From Oscillospiraceae bacterium (GTDB lineage Bacteria; Bacillota; Clostridia; Oscillospirales; Acutalibacteraceae), in contig SVOW01000009.1 in the NCBI GenBank assembly GCA_015066175.1, forward strand, positions 62,001-126,000: a DNA stretch of 64,000 nt, read 5' to 3'. The stretch's first letter is position 1, and each line of letters begins with the position of its first letter. The position numbers and the translations under genes were made by a program. Below, one piece after another: positions 33,987 through 42,915 of the stretch. The notes under the pieces are model-generated. The model was not told the DNA's origin. It ran no database searches and saw only the letters and a list, made by a program, of their open reading frames with translations.

Positions 33987-34364
33987 TCAATAAACTATTG
34001 CATCTATATTGTCTTTCTTTTCGCTTCTGACTTTTATTATCACTTTTTCAGGCAGACACGATGCAAAATCTCCGTTTTTTTCAAGCAATCCGCTTTCAAC
34101 ACAAATATCATCTTCGCAACAAGAAGACAAAAAGTAAATTCTTCCTTTGTCTGATCTGATAACTGTTTTGTGATGCGTGCCTGTGGTAATAACTTTTTCT
34201 TCCTTTTCAGATAAGTTTACCGTATCGATAATTTCTCCGTCAAAATAAATTTCTGCAACAAGATTGTCGCTTGAAATATTTTTAAAAACAAAAGCAAAAA
34301 CTACTACTAAAACAAAAACCACAAGCAATATAATGTCACTTTTTGTAATCAATTTTCTTTCCAT
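33987..34364 (-). CDS. NusG domain II-containing exported protein
   Basis: A 125-residue protein with one N-terminal membrane helix (IILLVVFVLVVVFAFVF) and a small beta domain of the NusG-II family (AEIYFDGEIIDTVNLS...GRIYFLSSCCEDDICVESGLL). It is not a transcription factor; the domain name reflects fold only. Cysteines in SCCEDDIC are conserved in this group. The ATG lies inside the end of apbE (16-base overlap). A role linked to ApbE/Rnf assembly is suggested by context. Confidence 0.82.
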   Translation of the reverse strand: MERKLITKSDIILLVVFVLVVVFAFVFKNISSDNLVAEIYFDGEIIDTVNLSEKEEKVITTGTHHKTVIRSDKGRIYFLSSCCEDDICVESGLLEKNGDFASCLPEKVIIKVRSEKKDNIDAIVY

Positions 34365-35368
34365 AGCTTAAACTCATTATTATTTATTTCTAAATTACCT
34401 TCAAGCCCTGATGTAACTCTCACCGTATTGTCATCAAAAATAAACACAGCCTCCGCGTTATATTCCTTGAGTAAAGCAAGGCTTTCTTCGTAACCAAGGC
34501 AATAGCACGCAGTAGAAAGAGCATCACTCAGAAGTCCTGAATCACACACAATCGTAACTGACAGAAGATTGTTTTCTACCGGATAACCTGTTTCTGTCGA
34601 TAAGATGTGGTGATATTTTTTTTCGTCTTTTTCAGAAAACCTTTCATAATTTCCTGAAGTAGAAACAAAACTTTCTTCAACAGTCAGTGTTGCCATATAG
34701 TCATTGACACTGCCCAACGGGTTTCTTATGCCCACAGAAAAAGTTCCTTCACCATGAAGGCAGAGACTTCCGCCTACGCTTATAATACCTCTTTGCACAC
34801 CATGTTTTTCAAGGATTTTTTTTGCCTCGTCACAGGCAATTCCTTTGCCCACAAAGCCAAGATCAACAAGCTGATTTTCTCCGATTGAAACTGTATCTGA
34901 ATCAAAACTGATTTTTTCGTAATCAACGCCTGAAAGAATTTCATCAAGAACCTCATCTTCAGGAATATGAAAATCATCACTGCCGATATTCCATTCATTT
35001 GTTAATCGGCCGACAGTAAGGTCAACTGCACCATTGCTTTTTTCGCAGACATCAATTATATCAAGCAGATATGTTTTTGTGCTTTGTGAAACTGTCGCTT
35101 TTTTGTTTTCGTTTAGCAACGCAATTTCGCCTGATTCAATTCTCCAGGAAATATCGGTTTCTGTCTCTTTTATTTTTTCGATAATTTCGTTTGCAATTTC
35201 TTCGCCGTTTTTACCTTCAATTTTCTGTGTTATAATTGCGCCCATCGCATAATCTACGGTTTCAGTCACTTTTTGCTTTGCAACAAAATCACACACAGCA
35301 ACTATGGCGATTATCAGTGCGGCTGAAACAGCAATTATTATGCCTGTTGCTTTCTTTCGGTTCAACAT
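34349..35368 (-). CDS. apbE: FAD:protein FMN transferase ApbE
   Basis: A 339-residue exported flavin transferase with an N-terminal membrane anchor. I set the start at ATG 35368, 6 bases after GGGAGG; an upstream in-frame ATG at 35383 overlaps that site. The ApbE core is intact: VDLGFVGKGIACDEAKKIL near residue 170, ISVGGSLCLHG near 200, and STETGYPVENNLLS plus SDALSTACYCLG near 265-290, which form the FAD and metal site. It transfers FMN from FAD to the Thr/Ser of RnfG and RnfD. First gene of the redox operon, with its own promoter. Confidence 0.93.
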   Translation of the reverse strand: MLNRKKATGIIIAVSAALIIAIVAVCDFVAKQKVTETVDYAMGAIITQKIEGKNGEEIANEIIEKIKETETDISWRIESGEIALLNENKKATVSQSTKTYLLDIIDVCEKSNGAVDLTVGRLTNEWNIGSDDFHIPEDEVLDEILSGVDYEKISFDSDTVSIGENQLVDLGFVGKGIACDEAKKILEKHGVQRGIISVGGSLCLHGEGTFSVGIRNPLGSVNDYMATLTVEESFVSTSGNYERFSEKDEKKYHHILSTETGYPVENNLLSVTIVCDSGLLSDALSTACYCLGYEESLALLKEYNAEAVFIFDDNTVRVTSGLEGNLEINNNEFKLWKEN

Positions 35369-35393
35369 GCCACACCTCCCCATAATTAGTTCT

Positions 35394-35422
35394 ATTGTAC
35401 AATATTTTTAATTTAAATTCAA
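35394..35422 (-). promoter_or_regulatory. Sigma-A promoter of the apbE-rnf operon
   Basis: Minus strand: TTGAAT at 35422-35417, a 17-bp spacer and TACAAT at 35399-35394. It is the only clear promoter before the nine-gene run that ends at 28373, plus the HAD gene. Confidence 0.7.
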
Positions 35423-35473
35423 TGCTTTTTACATTAATTAAACTTTTAACAATCTTCTCCAAAATATAACAAA

Positions 35474-35498
35474 AATCCGCAGAAATCTTCTGCGGATT
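35474..35498 (-). terminator. Terminator of cysES
   Basis: AATCCGCAGAA pairs with TTCTGCGGATT around a 3-base loop, followed by T-rich sequence on the minus strand. Confidence 0.85.
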
Positions 35499-35513
35499 CA
35501 TGTTGAAAATATA

Positions 35514-36911
35514 TTATGCCTTGTGCCATTTTACACCCTGAGGTGTATCTTCAAGGACAATGTTCATTGCTTTGAGTGTATCGCGGATTTCATCTGCACG
35601 TGCCCAGTTTTTATTTTTTCTTGCTTCTGCACGTTCTGCAATGAGTGCTTCAACTTCTTCGTCAAGGCTTTCTTTCTTTCTATTGTAAACAATGCCGAGA
35701 ACATTTGTAAGTTCATCAAAGAGTTTCGCTGCACCTTCGCAAAGTGCCTTTGAAGGATTCTTTTCGATAACATTTGTGTTGATATCTCTTACCAGATCAA
35801 AAACTGCTGCAATAGCGTCTGCTGTGTTGAAATCGTCGTCCATTGCATTAATAAACTGTTCGCGACGTTTTGCAAGAAGTTCAAGAATTTCGTTATCTGA
35901 ATCGTTTGAATCAGCAGTTGCATTTTCAAGTGCAAAATCAAGGCTGTCGCGGCAAGTGTAAAGGCGATTGAGTGATGCTTTGCACTGGTTGATGATGTCG
36001 ATGCTGTAGTTGATGGGGCTTCTGTAAGAAGAAGAAATCATAAGGAATCTGATAGGTTCATATCCGTATTCATTTGCAACATCACGCACTGTAAAGAAGT
36101 TTCCCAAGGATTTTGACATTTTTACATTGTCAACATTGATGTATCCGTTGTGCATCCAGTAGTTTGCAAAGGGAGCACCATTGCAGCATTCTGACTGTGC
36201 AATTTCATTTTCGTGGTGGGGGAAAATAAGGTCCTGACCACCACAGTGAATGTCGATTGTATCGCCAAGGTATCTGTGTACCATTGCAGAGCATTCAATG
36301 TGCCAGCCCGGTCTGCCTTTACCCCAGGGTGATTCCCAGTAAGGTTCGCCGGGTTTTGCGTTTTTCCAGAGAGCAAAGTCCATAGGCTCTTTCTTGAGTT
36401 CACCAATGCTGATTCTTGCACCTGCTTCAAGGTCTTCAAGCGGCTGGTGTGAAAGTTTGCCGTATTCACTGAATTTCTTTGTACTGAAATAAACGTCACC
36501 ATTTACTGCATACGCAAAGCCTTTTTCCTCAAGAGTTTTAATGATGTTGATGATTTCATCAATGTTTTCTGTTGCCTTCGGGTGAGTTGTTGCTTCGCGG
36601 ATGTTCATTCCCTTAACATCTGTCCAGAATTCTTCGATATATTTTTCGCTTACTGTTTTGTAGTCAGAATCTTCTTCATTTGCACGTTTGATAATTTTAT
36701 CGTCAATGTCAGTGAAGTTCTGAACAAAATTCACTTTGTATCCTCTGTATTCAAAATATCTGCGTACTACGTCAAAAACGCAGAGAGGTCTTGCGTTACC
36801 GATATGGATAAAGTTATACACAGTCGGTCCGCAGGCATACATTTTTACTTCGCCTTCTGTAATAGGTTTGAATTCGTCTTTCTGTCTTGTGAGAGTGTTG
36901 AAAATCTTCAT
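35514..36911 (-). CDS. cysS: Cysteinyl-tRNA synthetase
   Basis: A 465-residue class I aminoacyl-tRNA synthetase. The HIGH-type motif is in [11 protein letters not shown] near residue 32 and KMSKSLGN near 266. Zinc-ligand Cys/His lie in [17 protein letters not shown] and the adjacent [13 protein letters not shown] block. The C-terminal helical tRNA-binding domain is complete. It lies 12 bases after cysE, so a single Cys-specific T-box transcript controls both the making and the charging of cysteine. Confidence 0.96.
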   Translation of the reverse strand: MKIFNTLTRQKDEFKPITEGEVKMYACGPTVYNFIHIGNARPLCVFDVVRRYFEYRGYKVNFVQNFTDIDDKIIKRANEEDSDYKTVSEKYIEEFWTDVKGMNIREATTHPKATENIDEIINIIKTLEEKGFAYAVNGDVYFSTKKFSEYGKLSHQPLEDLEAGARISIGELKKEPMDFALWKNAKPGEPYWESPWGKGRPGWHIECSAMVHRYLGDTIDIHCGGQDLIFPHHENEIAQSECCNGAPFANYWMHNGYINVDNVKMSKSLGNFFTVRDVANEYGYEPIRFLMISSSYRSPINYSIDIINQCKASLNRLYTCRDSLDFALENATADSNDSDNEILELLAKRREQFINAMDDDFNTADAIAAVFDLVRDINTNVIEKNPSKALCEGAAKLFDELTNVLGIVYNRKKESLDEEVEALIAERAEARKNKNWARADEIRDTLKAMNIVLEDTPQGVKWHKA

Positions 36912-36923
36912 AGTTTTACCCTT

Positions 36924-37553
36924 TCATTGTTTATCTTCTAATTGTTTTTTTAACTTGTTTATTTCTTCCTGAAGCCTGTTAAGCTCCTGAGCCACAGGGT
37001 CAGGAATATGAATCTGGTCAAGAGTGTCAACTCTGTTGCCGTTTAGTTTAACAACCTTTGCAGGCACACCGACAGCAGTGCTGTTTTCCGGAATATCATC
37101 AAGCACAACAGCACCTGACGCAATATTCGTATTGCTGCCGATTGTGAGAGGTCCTAAAACCTTGGCACCTGAGCCGATAAGCACGTGATTTCCGATTGTC
37201 GGGTGGCGTTTGCCTGTATCTTTGCCCGTACCGCCAAGAGTCACGCCCTGATAGATAATAACGTCATCACCGATTTCCGTAGTTTCACCTATAACGACGC
37301 CTGTACCGTGGTCAATAAAAAATCTTTTGCCGATTTTTGCCGCAGGGTGAATTTCTATTCCTGTTTTTCTTGCTGCACGTTGTGAAACGTATCGTGCAAG
37401 GAAATATAATTTTTTATGATAAAGCTTATATGCCAACCTATGTGCCCTGATTGCTTTAAGTCCCGGATATAAAAGGAGAATTTCTATAGCTGAACGTGCT
37501 GCAGGGTCTCTTTTTTTCACACATTCAATGTCTTCTTTAATCTGTCTGAACAT
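36924..37553 (-). CDS. cysE: Serine O-acetyltransferase
   Basis: A 209-residue hexapeptide-repeat acetyltransferase that makes O-acetylserine for cysteine synthesis. The start at ATG 37553 follows GGAGG by 10 bases. An N-terminal helical region ([16 protein letters not shown]) precedes the left-handed beta helix with the catalytic-region [15 protein letters not shown] near residue 82 and the acetyl-CoA segment [15 protein letters not shown] near 110. The length is that of short bacterial CysE. It leads the cysE-cysS operon behind a T-box. Confidence 0.94.
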   Translation of the reverse strand: MFRQIKEDIECVKKRDPAARSAIEILLLYPGLKAIRAHRLAYKLYHKKLYFLARYVSQRAARKTGIEIHPAAKIGKRFFIDHGTGVVIGETTEIGDDVIIYQGVTLGGTGKDTGKRHPTIGNHVLIGSGAKVLGPLTIGSNTNIASGAVVLDDIPENSTAVGVPAKVVKLNGNRVDTLDQIHIPDPVAQELNRLQEEINKLKKQLEDKQ

Positions 37554-37581
37554 ATACGTTTCGCCTCCTTGATGCAAAAAT

Positions 37582-37829
37582 AAAAACCTCCGTCGTCAGA
37601 AAGACAACGGAGGCGTAAAAACGCGGTTCCACTCCTGTTTATAACTCAAAAGTCTGTAACGGGACATTCCGCAAGGCGATACTTGGGTTTAACATAAAAC
37701 CTGTTCCCACCTCGTGCTGACGGGTGCATTTCGCTGAGGAAAGCAAGGCACCTCACACCAAACGATGCCCTCTCTTTATGCTTTCTTATCAGGTACTTCT
37801 CCCGATAAACGCATTTAAAAAACTATAAC
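37582..37829 (-). promoter_or_regulatory. T-box riboswitch, Cys-specific (specifier UGC)
   Basis: On the minus strand the leader carries the T-box core GGAGTGGAACCGCG (37635-37622), which binds an uncharged tRNA CCA end. Downstream is a strong terminator (37614-37586, GCCTCCGTTGTC with GACGACGGAGG, then T-tract). Stem I closes CGGG (about 37801-37804) with CCCG (37724-37721). Just before that closing strand is TGC at 37728-37726, in the specifier position followed by A, so tRNA-Cys is sensed. The distal GGTGTGA loop and a GAAAGCA/TGCTTTC stem also fit. Confidence 0.9.
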
Positions 37830-37835
37830 AATATT

Positions 37836-37841
37836 ATTATA
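37836..37841 (-). promoter_or_regulatory. -10 element of the cysES T-box transcript
   Basis: TATAAT on the minus strand with only a weak -35 (GTGAAA) 17 bases before it; transcript start near 37829. Confidence 0.55.
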
Positions 37842-37867
37842 TCATAATCTTTCAGAAATTTCACTAT

Positions 37868-38428
37868 TTATTTTGAAAAATCTATAACTTTTACTGCCTT
37901 GACAATGTAAATCAAACCTGAAATAAAAGTAAAGAAGGCAATAACCCACATTGATACATTTGAAAAAATGTAAAAAGTGTTATCAGACATAAAACTAAAT
38001 TCTGCAACAAACATAATAACAGCAGATAAAAGCATCTGTGTTGCTGTTTTGATTTTACCCCAGATATTTGCAGGAATAACAACATTCTGAACAGTTGCAA
38101 TCATTCTCATTCCTGTAACTGCAAATTCTCTCGTCAGAACAATCATCAACACCCATATATTGCAAAGACCGAATTTCATAAAACCTAAAAGTGCTGCTGT
38201 TGTGAGCATTTTGTCTGCAAGTGGGTCAAGAAGTTTTCCCAGATTTGTCACCTGATTGTTTCTTCTTGCAAGTTGTCCATCAATAAAATCAGTAATGCTT
38301 GCCAATACAAATAATATGAAAGCTATAAGAAAATGGTGCGGTATTTCTGAAGCTATTAAGAAAACCAGAAATACAGGTGCCATAAAAATTCTGATTACTG
38401 TGAGTAAATTAGGTAAGTTAAATTTCAA
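37868..38428 (-). CDS. pgsA: CDP-diacylglycerol-glycerol-3-phosphate 3-phosphatidyltransferase
   Basis: A 186-residue CDP-alcohol phosphatidyltransferase making phosphatidylglycerol phosphate. The family motif D-x2-D-G-x2-A-R-x8-G-x3-D-x3-D is present as TDFIDGQLARRNNQVTNLG followed by KLLDPLADK. Five to six helices. I favour the TTG start at 38428 (Met-Lys-Phe-Asn-Leu-Pro-Asn), which matches usual PgsA N-termini; a TTG at 38449 would lengthen it by 7 and overlap rimO. No ATG is available. Last gene of the recA operon. Confidence 0.9.
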   Translation of the reverse strand: MKFNLPNLLTVIRIFMAPVFLVFLIASEIPHHFLIAFILFVLASITDFIDGQLARRNNQVTNLGKLLDPLADKMLTTAALLGFMKFGLCNIWVLMIVLTREFAVTGMRMIATVQNVVIPANIWGKIKTATQMLLSAVIMFVAEFSFMSDNTFYIFSNVSMWVIAFFTFISGLIYIVKAVKVIDFSK

Positions 38429-38441
38429 ATCTCCCACCGCC

Positions 38442-39779
38442 TTAATCAATGTTCTCTCTGCCTACAAGATCATACTCCTGCACATCTGTCAGGATAACTT
38501 CCGCAAAATCGCCTTCTTCAAAAGAATTTTCCGAAGTGAAATAAATAAGCGTATCAATTTCGGGAGCATCCATATAGCTTCTGCCTATATAGCAATCAAG
38601 ATAGCCGTCATATCCTTCAACAAAAACCTTAACAACTTTGCCCATAAGGGCTTCGTTCTTTTCTTCAACAATGTTTCTCTGCAAATCCATTATGTTCTCA
38701 CCACGGTCAACTTTCGTCTGTTCATCAACCTGATTTTCAAATCCGAAAGCAGGTGTGCCTTCCTGGGGAGAATATGCAAAACAACCGAGTCTGTCAAAAC
38801 GCATATCTTTTACGAACTCTGCAAGTGTTTCAAACTCTTTCTCACCTTCGCCGGGGAAACCTGTGATAAATGTTGTTCTTATCACAACATCGGGCATATA
38901 ACTTCTGATTTTTTCAATCAATTCTCTCAACGATTGATCATCGCCTGAACGATTCATAAGTTTCAGCACTTTGCCGTCTGCGTGCTGTAAAGGCAAATCT
39001 ATGTAATGGACAATTTTTTCATTATCTCTCATCACTTCAAGAAGCCTGTCAGTTATTCTGTCAGGGTAGCAATAAAGAACTCTTATCCATTCTATACCAT
39101 CAATTTCCGCTAACTTTTCAAGCAAATCTGCAAGTTTCGGTTCATCATAAAGGTCTTCACCATATCTTGTTGTATCCTGTGCAACAACAATAATCTCTTT
39201 CACTCCTGCTGTTGCCAGCTGACGTGCCTCATCAAGGATATCTTCTTCCTTACGGCTTCTGAAATCGCCGCGTATATCAGGGATAGCACAATAAGTGCAT
39301 CTGTTTGAGCAACCCTCTGCAATTTTAAGATATGCCCAGTGGTCAGGAGAAAGAATGTGCCTTGCACCATTAAGCGGCAAATCGCATTTTGGTCTGAAGA
39401 AAGCATCTCTTTTTCCTTTGAGCACACTTCTGCATATCTCTGCAATATCACCATTTGAACCGATTCCGACTACAGCATCAACCTCAGGAAATTCATTTAA
39501 AATTTCTTCTTTATAAACTTCGCTTAAACAGCCTGTAATAACTATAGCCTGAGTTTCGCCATCAGCTTTCATTTCAACAGCGTCAAGAATATTTTCAATA
39601 GCTTCCTTTTTTGCTTCATCAATGAATCCGCAAGTGTTGATAATTACAACGTCCACGCTGCCGTCTGTCATATCAGAAAAAACAAAGCCATCATCTTCCA
39701 AGCGGGCAATAATCATTTCTGCATCTACCTGATTTTTCGGACATCCAAGGGAAATAAGTGCCGCTTTCATTTCATCCAT
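38442..39779 (-). CDS. rimO: Ribosomal protein uS12 methylthiotransferase
   Basis: A 445-residue radical-SAM methylthiotransferase that modifies an Asp of ribosomal protein uS12. The N-terminal domain has its three cluster Cys in SLGCPKN, NTCGF and ITGCLSE. The radical SAM motif is CSNRCTYCAIP near residue 148. A C-terminal TRAM domain is present. RimO and MiaB differ in the N-terminal signature, and SLGCPKNQVD fits RimO. GTGAGGT precedes the ATG. It lies between recX and pgsA with short gaps. Confidence 0.94.
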   Translation of the reverse strand: MDEMKAALISLGCPKNQVDAEMIIARLEDDGFVFSDMTDGSVDVVIINTCGFIDEAKKEAIENILDAVEMKADGETQAIVITGCLSEVYKEEILNEFPEVDAVVGIGSNGDIAEICRSVLKGKRDAFFRPKCDLPLNGARHILSPDHWAYLKIAEGCSNRCTYCAIPDIRGDFRSRKEEDILDEARQLATAGVKEIIVVAQDTTRYGEDLYDEPKLADLLEKLAEIDGIEWIRVLYCYPDRITDRLLEVMRDNEKIVHYIDLPLQHADGKVLKLMNRSGDDQSLRELIEKIRSYMPDVVIRTTFITGFPGEGEKEFETLAEFVKDMRFDRLGCFAYSPQEGTPAFGFENQVDEQTKVDRGENIMDLQRNIVEEKNEALMGKVVKVFVEGYDGYLDCYIGRSYMDAPEIDTLIYFTSENSFEEGDFAEVILTDVQEYDLVGRENID

Positions 39780-39788
39780 AGTGTTACC

Positions 39789-40409
39789 TCACCATTCTTC
39801 GTATTCATCCGATTCGCCGAATTCACAAAGGGCAGATTTTATATCAGAATAAGAATACCCCATTCTCTGCAAAGCAGCAATTACGTTTCTTCTTCCTTTT
39901 TCATCGGAAATTTTACGTGAATATTTTCTTTCTATTACACTAATTATACTTTCTTTTGCATCAATGTCAAGTGAAGAAATCACACTTTCGATTATTTCAG
40001 GTGAAATTCCCTTAAGTCGCAGTTCATTTTTAACACGTGAAAAACCATATTTTTTTCTTTTTACAAGTTCTTCTGCATACATTTGCGCAAAGGTCTCATC
40101 GTCAAGAAGACCGAGCCTGACCGCTTTTTTAGCGGCAAGCTCGGCTGCATTCTGTGAATATTTCCGACGAAGTTTGAGAACAAGTTCTTTTTCAGAATGA
40201 TTTCTCACAGACAATAAATCAACTGCACTCAACCATGCTCTGCGGTTTTCTATTTCCTGCCTGAGGTCTTCAAATTCTTCTTCGTCTATTTCTTTTTTTA
40301 CACACCAGGGCGACGTATACCAATACTCACTGTCAATAGTCAGTGCGTATTCATCGTCTGTCATAATGTGTACTTTGTTATTTCTGCCTGATTTTGTAGT
40401 AAGTTTCAT
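39789..40409 (-). CDS. recX: Regulatory protein RecX
   Basis: A 206-residue RecX, which inhibits or modulates RecA filaments. Three-helix repeats run through the protein, with the family's RNHSEKELVLKLRRK near residue 80, FGFSRVKNELRLKGI-like YGFSRVKNELRLKGI near 130 and AALQRMGYSYSDI near 185. The start is taken as ATG 40409, 8 bases after the recA stop. No Shine-Dalgarno is visible, so translation is probably coupled to recA. A TTG at 40436 lies within recA. Confidence 0.88.
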   Translation of the reverse strand: MKLTTKSGRNNKVHIMTDDEYALTIDSEYWYTSPWCVKKEIDEEEFEDLRQEIENRRAWLSAVDLLSVRNHSEKELVLKLRRKYSQNAAELAAKKAVRLGLLDDETFAQMYAEELVKRKKYGFSRVKNELRLKGISPEIIESVISSLDIDAKESIISVIERKYSRKISDEKGRRNVIAALQRMGYSYSDIKSALCEFGESDEYEEW

Positions 40410-40416
40410 TTTATAA

Positions 40417-41505
40417 TCAATCGTCGTCTTCCACAATAATATCGATAGCAGCTCTTACCTGACCTTTGGTTGTAGTTTTGGGAGCAGCTGCTTTCTTTTC
40501 TTTTGCAGATTTTGCTTCAACTGTTGTTGCTTCGCCTTTCAACTTATCTTCAATTTCTTTTGCAAAGTCAGGGTTATTTTCAATGTAGTCTTTTACATTG
40601 TCGCGGCCCTGTCCGAGACGTGTTTCGCCATAAGAGAACCATGCACCACTCTTTTTGATAATGCCTTTTTCAACAGCCATATCAAGAATTTCACCGCATC
40701 TTGAAATACCTTTGCCGTACATAATGTCAAACTCTGCCTGAGTAAAGGGCGGTGCAACCTTGTTTTTAACAATTTTAACTTTTGTGCGGTTGCCGACAAT
40801 ATCGTTACCTGCAGCTTTAAGCTGTTCAACTTTACGCACTTCCATACGGATTGAAGAATAGAATTTAAGAGCACGACCGCCTGTTGTAACTTCAGGGTTA
40901 CCGTAAACCACACCAACTTTTTCACGAAGCTGGTTGATAAATACAATAACTGTATTGGATTTTGCAACTGCAGGAGCAAGTTTTCTCAAAGCCTGTGACA
41001 TAAGACGTGCATGAAGACCAACGTGCGAATCACCCATTTCGCCATCTATTTCTGCTCTGGGAACAAGTGCCGCAACTGAGTCAACAACAATAATATCAAT
41101 AGCGCCTGAGCGTACAAGCGCTTCTGTGATTTCAAGAGCCTGCTCACCGTTGTCCGGCTGTGATACAAGAAGAGAATCGACATCTACGCCAAGGTTACCT
41201 GCATAAACAGCATCAAGTGCATGCTCAGCATCGATAAATGCAGCTTCACCGCCCGCTTTCTGAGCTTCTGCAATTGCGTGAAGTGCAAGAGTTGTTTTAC
41301 CTGAAGATTCAGGACCATAAATTTCAATAATACGTCCTTTAGGCAGACCGCCGATACCAGTTGCTGCATCAAGAGCAATTGAGCCCGTAGGGATTGCTTC
41401 AATATTAAGGCTTGAATTCTGACCCAGGCGCATAACTGCACCCTTACCATACTGTTTTTCAATCTGAAGTAATGCCGTTTCAAGAGCTTTCTGTTTGTCT
41501 GCCAT
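40417..41505 (-). CDS. recA: Recombinase RecA
   Basis: A 362-residue RecA. Walker [10 protein letters not shown] near residue 64, the MAW-adjacent EHALD near 94, Walker B VVDSVAAL near 138, and loops L1 ([14 protein letters not shown]) and L2 ([21 protein letters not shown]) are intact. It lacks the Asp/Glu-rich long tail of E. coli but ends in DIIVEDDD. A LexA-like box overlaps the promoter. First of the recA-recX-rimO-pgsA run. Confidence 0.97.
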   Translation of the reverse strand: MADKQKALETALLQIEKQYGKGAVMRLGQNSSLNIEAIPTGSIALDAATGIGGLPKGRIIEIYGPESSGKTTLALHAIAEAQKAGGEAAFIDAEHALDAVYAGNLGVDVDSLLVSQPDNGEQALEITEALVRSGAIDIIVVDSVAALVPRAEIDGEMGDSHVGLHARLMSQALRKLAPAVAKSNTVIVFINQLREKVGVVYGNPEVTTGGRALKFYSSIRMEVRKVEQLKAAGNDIVGNRTKVKIVKNKVAPPFTQAEFDIMYGKGISRCGEILDMAVEKGIIKKSGAWFSYGETRLGQGRDNVKDYIENNPDFAKEIEDKLKGEATTVEAKSAKEKKAAAPKTTTKGQVRAAIDIIVEDDD

Positions 41506-41524
41506 TTTTATTCCTCCATTTACT

Positions 41525-41537
41525 GTACAAATGTTCG
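41525..41537 (-). promoter_or_regulatory. Candidate LexA (SOS) box of recA
   Basis: Minus strand CGAACATTTGTAC, directly downstream of the -10. The left half matches the Gram-positive CGAAC-N4-GTTCG consensus; the right half is imperfect. Confidence 0.55.
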
Positions 41538-41546
41538 TTTGACAGT

Positions 41547-41575
41547 ATTATACATTAACACTCAAAAAAAATCAA
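41547..41575 (-). promoter_or_regulatory. Sigma-A promoter of recA
   Basis: Minus strand: TTGATT at 41575-41570, a 17-bp spacer and TATAAT at 41552-41547. Confidence 0.75.
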
Positions 41576-41702
41576 CACTTATTTTTAAATAAATCAAGTT
41601 ATTTTAAGCAAAGTCCGATTATTTGTACATATAAAATCTGTTCTCTGTAATTTTGCACAAAATAAATGAAAAAAATAAAATAAATCACTTATAAAAAAAT
41701 TA

Positions 41703-41730
41703 TTGAAATTTTTTCACGATAGAGTATAAT
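41703..41730 (+). promoter_or_regulatory. Sigma-A promoter of ddh
   Basis: TTGAAA at 41703-41708, a 16-bp spacer and TATAAT at 41725-41730. Confidence 0.65.
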
Positions 41731-41762
41731 ATTTACAGACCACAAGTAAAGGGGTAGTATAA

Positions 41763-42740
41763 ATGAAAATCGGAATTTACGGTTACGGCAACTTAGGCAA
41801 AGGCGTTGAGCTTGCCGTAAGACAGAATAAAGATATGGAGCTTTTCGGAGTTTTCACAAGAAGAAATCCTGAATCGCTTAAAACATTGACAGGAATTCCT
41901 GCATATTCTTCAAATGATATTGAAAATTATAAAGATGAAATAGATGTGCTTATCATCTGCGGCGGCAGTGCAACTGACCTGCCGGAAATGACTCCGGCGC
42001 TTGCAAAGAATTTCAACGTCATCGATTCTTTCGACACACACGCAGACATTCCCGTACACTTTGCAAAAGTTGACAAAGTTGCAAAAGAAAACGGCACAAC
42101 TGCTGCAATTTCTGTTGGTTGGGACCCTGGTATGTTTTCACTTAACAGACTTTACGCAAATTCAATTATCCCTGACGGAAAAGACTACACTTTCTGGGGT
42201 AAAGGTGTAAGCCAGGGCCATTCTGATGCAATCAGAAGAATTGAAGGTGTGCTTGATGCAAGACAGTACACCTGTCCCGTTGAAGAAGCAATGGAAAAAG
42301 TAAGAAACGGCGAAAATCCTGAACTTACAACAAGAGAAAAACACACACGTCTTTGCTATGTTGTGGCAGAAGATGGCGCAGATTTATCACGCATTGAAAA
42401 CGAAATCAAAACAATGCCCAAATATTTCTCTGACTATGACACAACAGTAAACTTTATTTCACAGGACGAGCTTGACCGTGACCACAAAGGCATCCCCCAC
42501 GGCGGCTCAGTTATCCGCACAGGAAAAACAGGTCTTAACAACGAAAACAATCATGTTATTGAATACAGCCTCAAGCTTGATTCCAACCCTGAATTTACAG
42601 CAAGCGTTCTTGTTGCGTATGCAAGAGCTGTTTATAAACTCAATAAAAAAGGTGACACGGGCTGTAAGACAGTTTTTGATATTGCACCTGCTGATTTATC
42701 ACCTATGTCACACGAAGAAATGATTGCTCATCTTCTTTGA
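41763..42740 (+). CDS. ddh: meso-Diaminopimelate dehydrogenase
   Basis: A 325-residue NADPH-dependent enzyme making meso-diaminopimelate in one step from tetrahydrodipicolinate for lysine and peptidoglycan. The N-terminal GYGNLGKGVE is the dinucleotide loop. CGGSATDLPEM near residue 67, SVGWDPGMFSLNRL near 119 and GKGVSQGHSDAIRRIEGV near 148 are diagnostic of Ddh and line the substrate site. The length is typical. AAAGGGG precedes the ATG. Monocistronic, with its own promoter. Confidence 0.94.
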   Translation: MKIGIYGYGNLGKGVELAVRQNKDMELFGVFTRRNPESLKTLTGIPAYSSNDIENYKDEIDVLIICGGSATDLPEMTPALAKNFNVIDSFDTHADIPVHFAKVDKVAKENGTTAAISVGWDPGMFSLNRLYANSIIPDGKDYTFWGKGVSQGHSDAIRRIEGVLDARQYTCPVEEAMEKVRNGENPELTTREKHTRLCYVVAEDGADLSRIENEIKTMPKYFSDYDTTVNFISQDELDRDHKGIPHGGSVIRTGKTGLNNENNHVIEYSLKLDSNPEFTASVLVAYARAVYKLNKKGDTGCKTVFDIAPADLSPMSHEEMIAHLL

Positions 42741-42759
42741 TATTATAAAAAATCATACC

Positions 42760-42792
42760 ATCTCTCCTTGGAATTCAAGGGGAGATTTTTTA
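42760..42792 (+). terminator. Terminator of ddh
   Basis: ATCTCTCCTTG pairs with CAAGGGGAGAT, followed by T6. Its AAGGGGAGAT arm resembles the first hairpin of the two-hairpin repeat. Confidence 0.8.
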
Positions 42793-42837
42793 TGCTATCA
42801 CCGATTATAACCTTTTGATAATCAAATAAAAAGTTAA

Positions 42838-42865
42838 CCCGTAGATAGTCAAAACTACCTACGGG
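42838..42865 (-). terminator. Terminator of gdhA
   Basis: CCCGTAG-x-TAG pairs with CTA-x-CTACGGG; T-rich sequence follows on the minus strand. It is enclosed by a 12-bp inverted repeat (42795-42806 and 42897-42908). Confidence 0.75.
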
Positions 42866-42915
42866 CTATAAATTTAATTGTTTACAGTTATACTAAAATC
42901 GGTGATAGTATAAAA

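Noticed and set aside
36582-36941. Plus-strand frames opposite cysS
   Set aside because: Antisense to a well-conserved tRNA synthetase; no independent signals.
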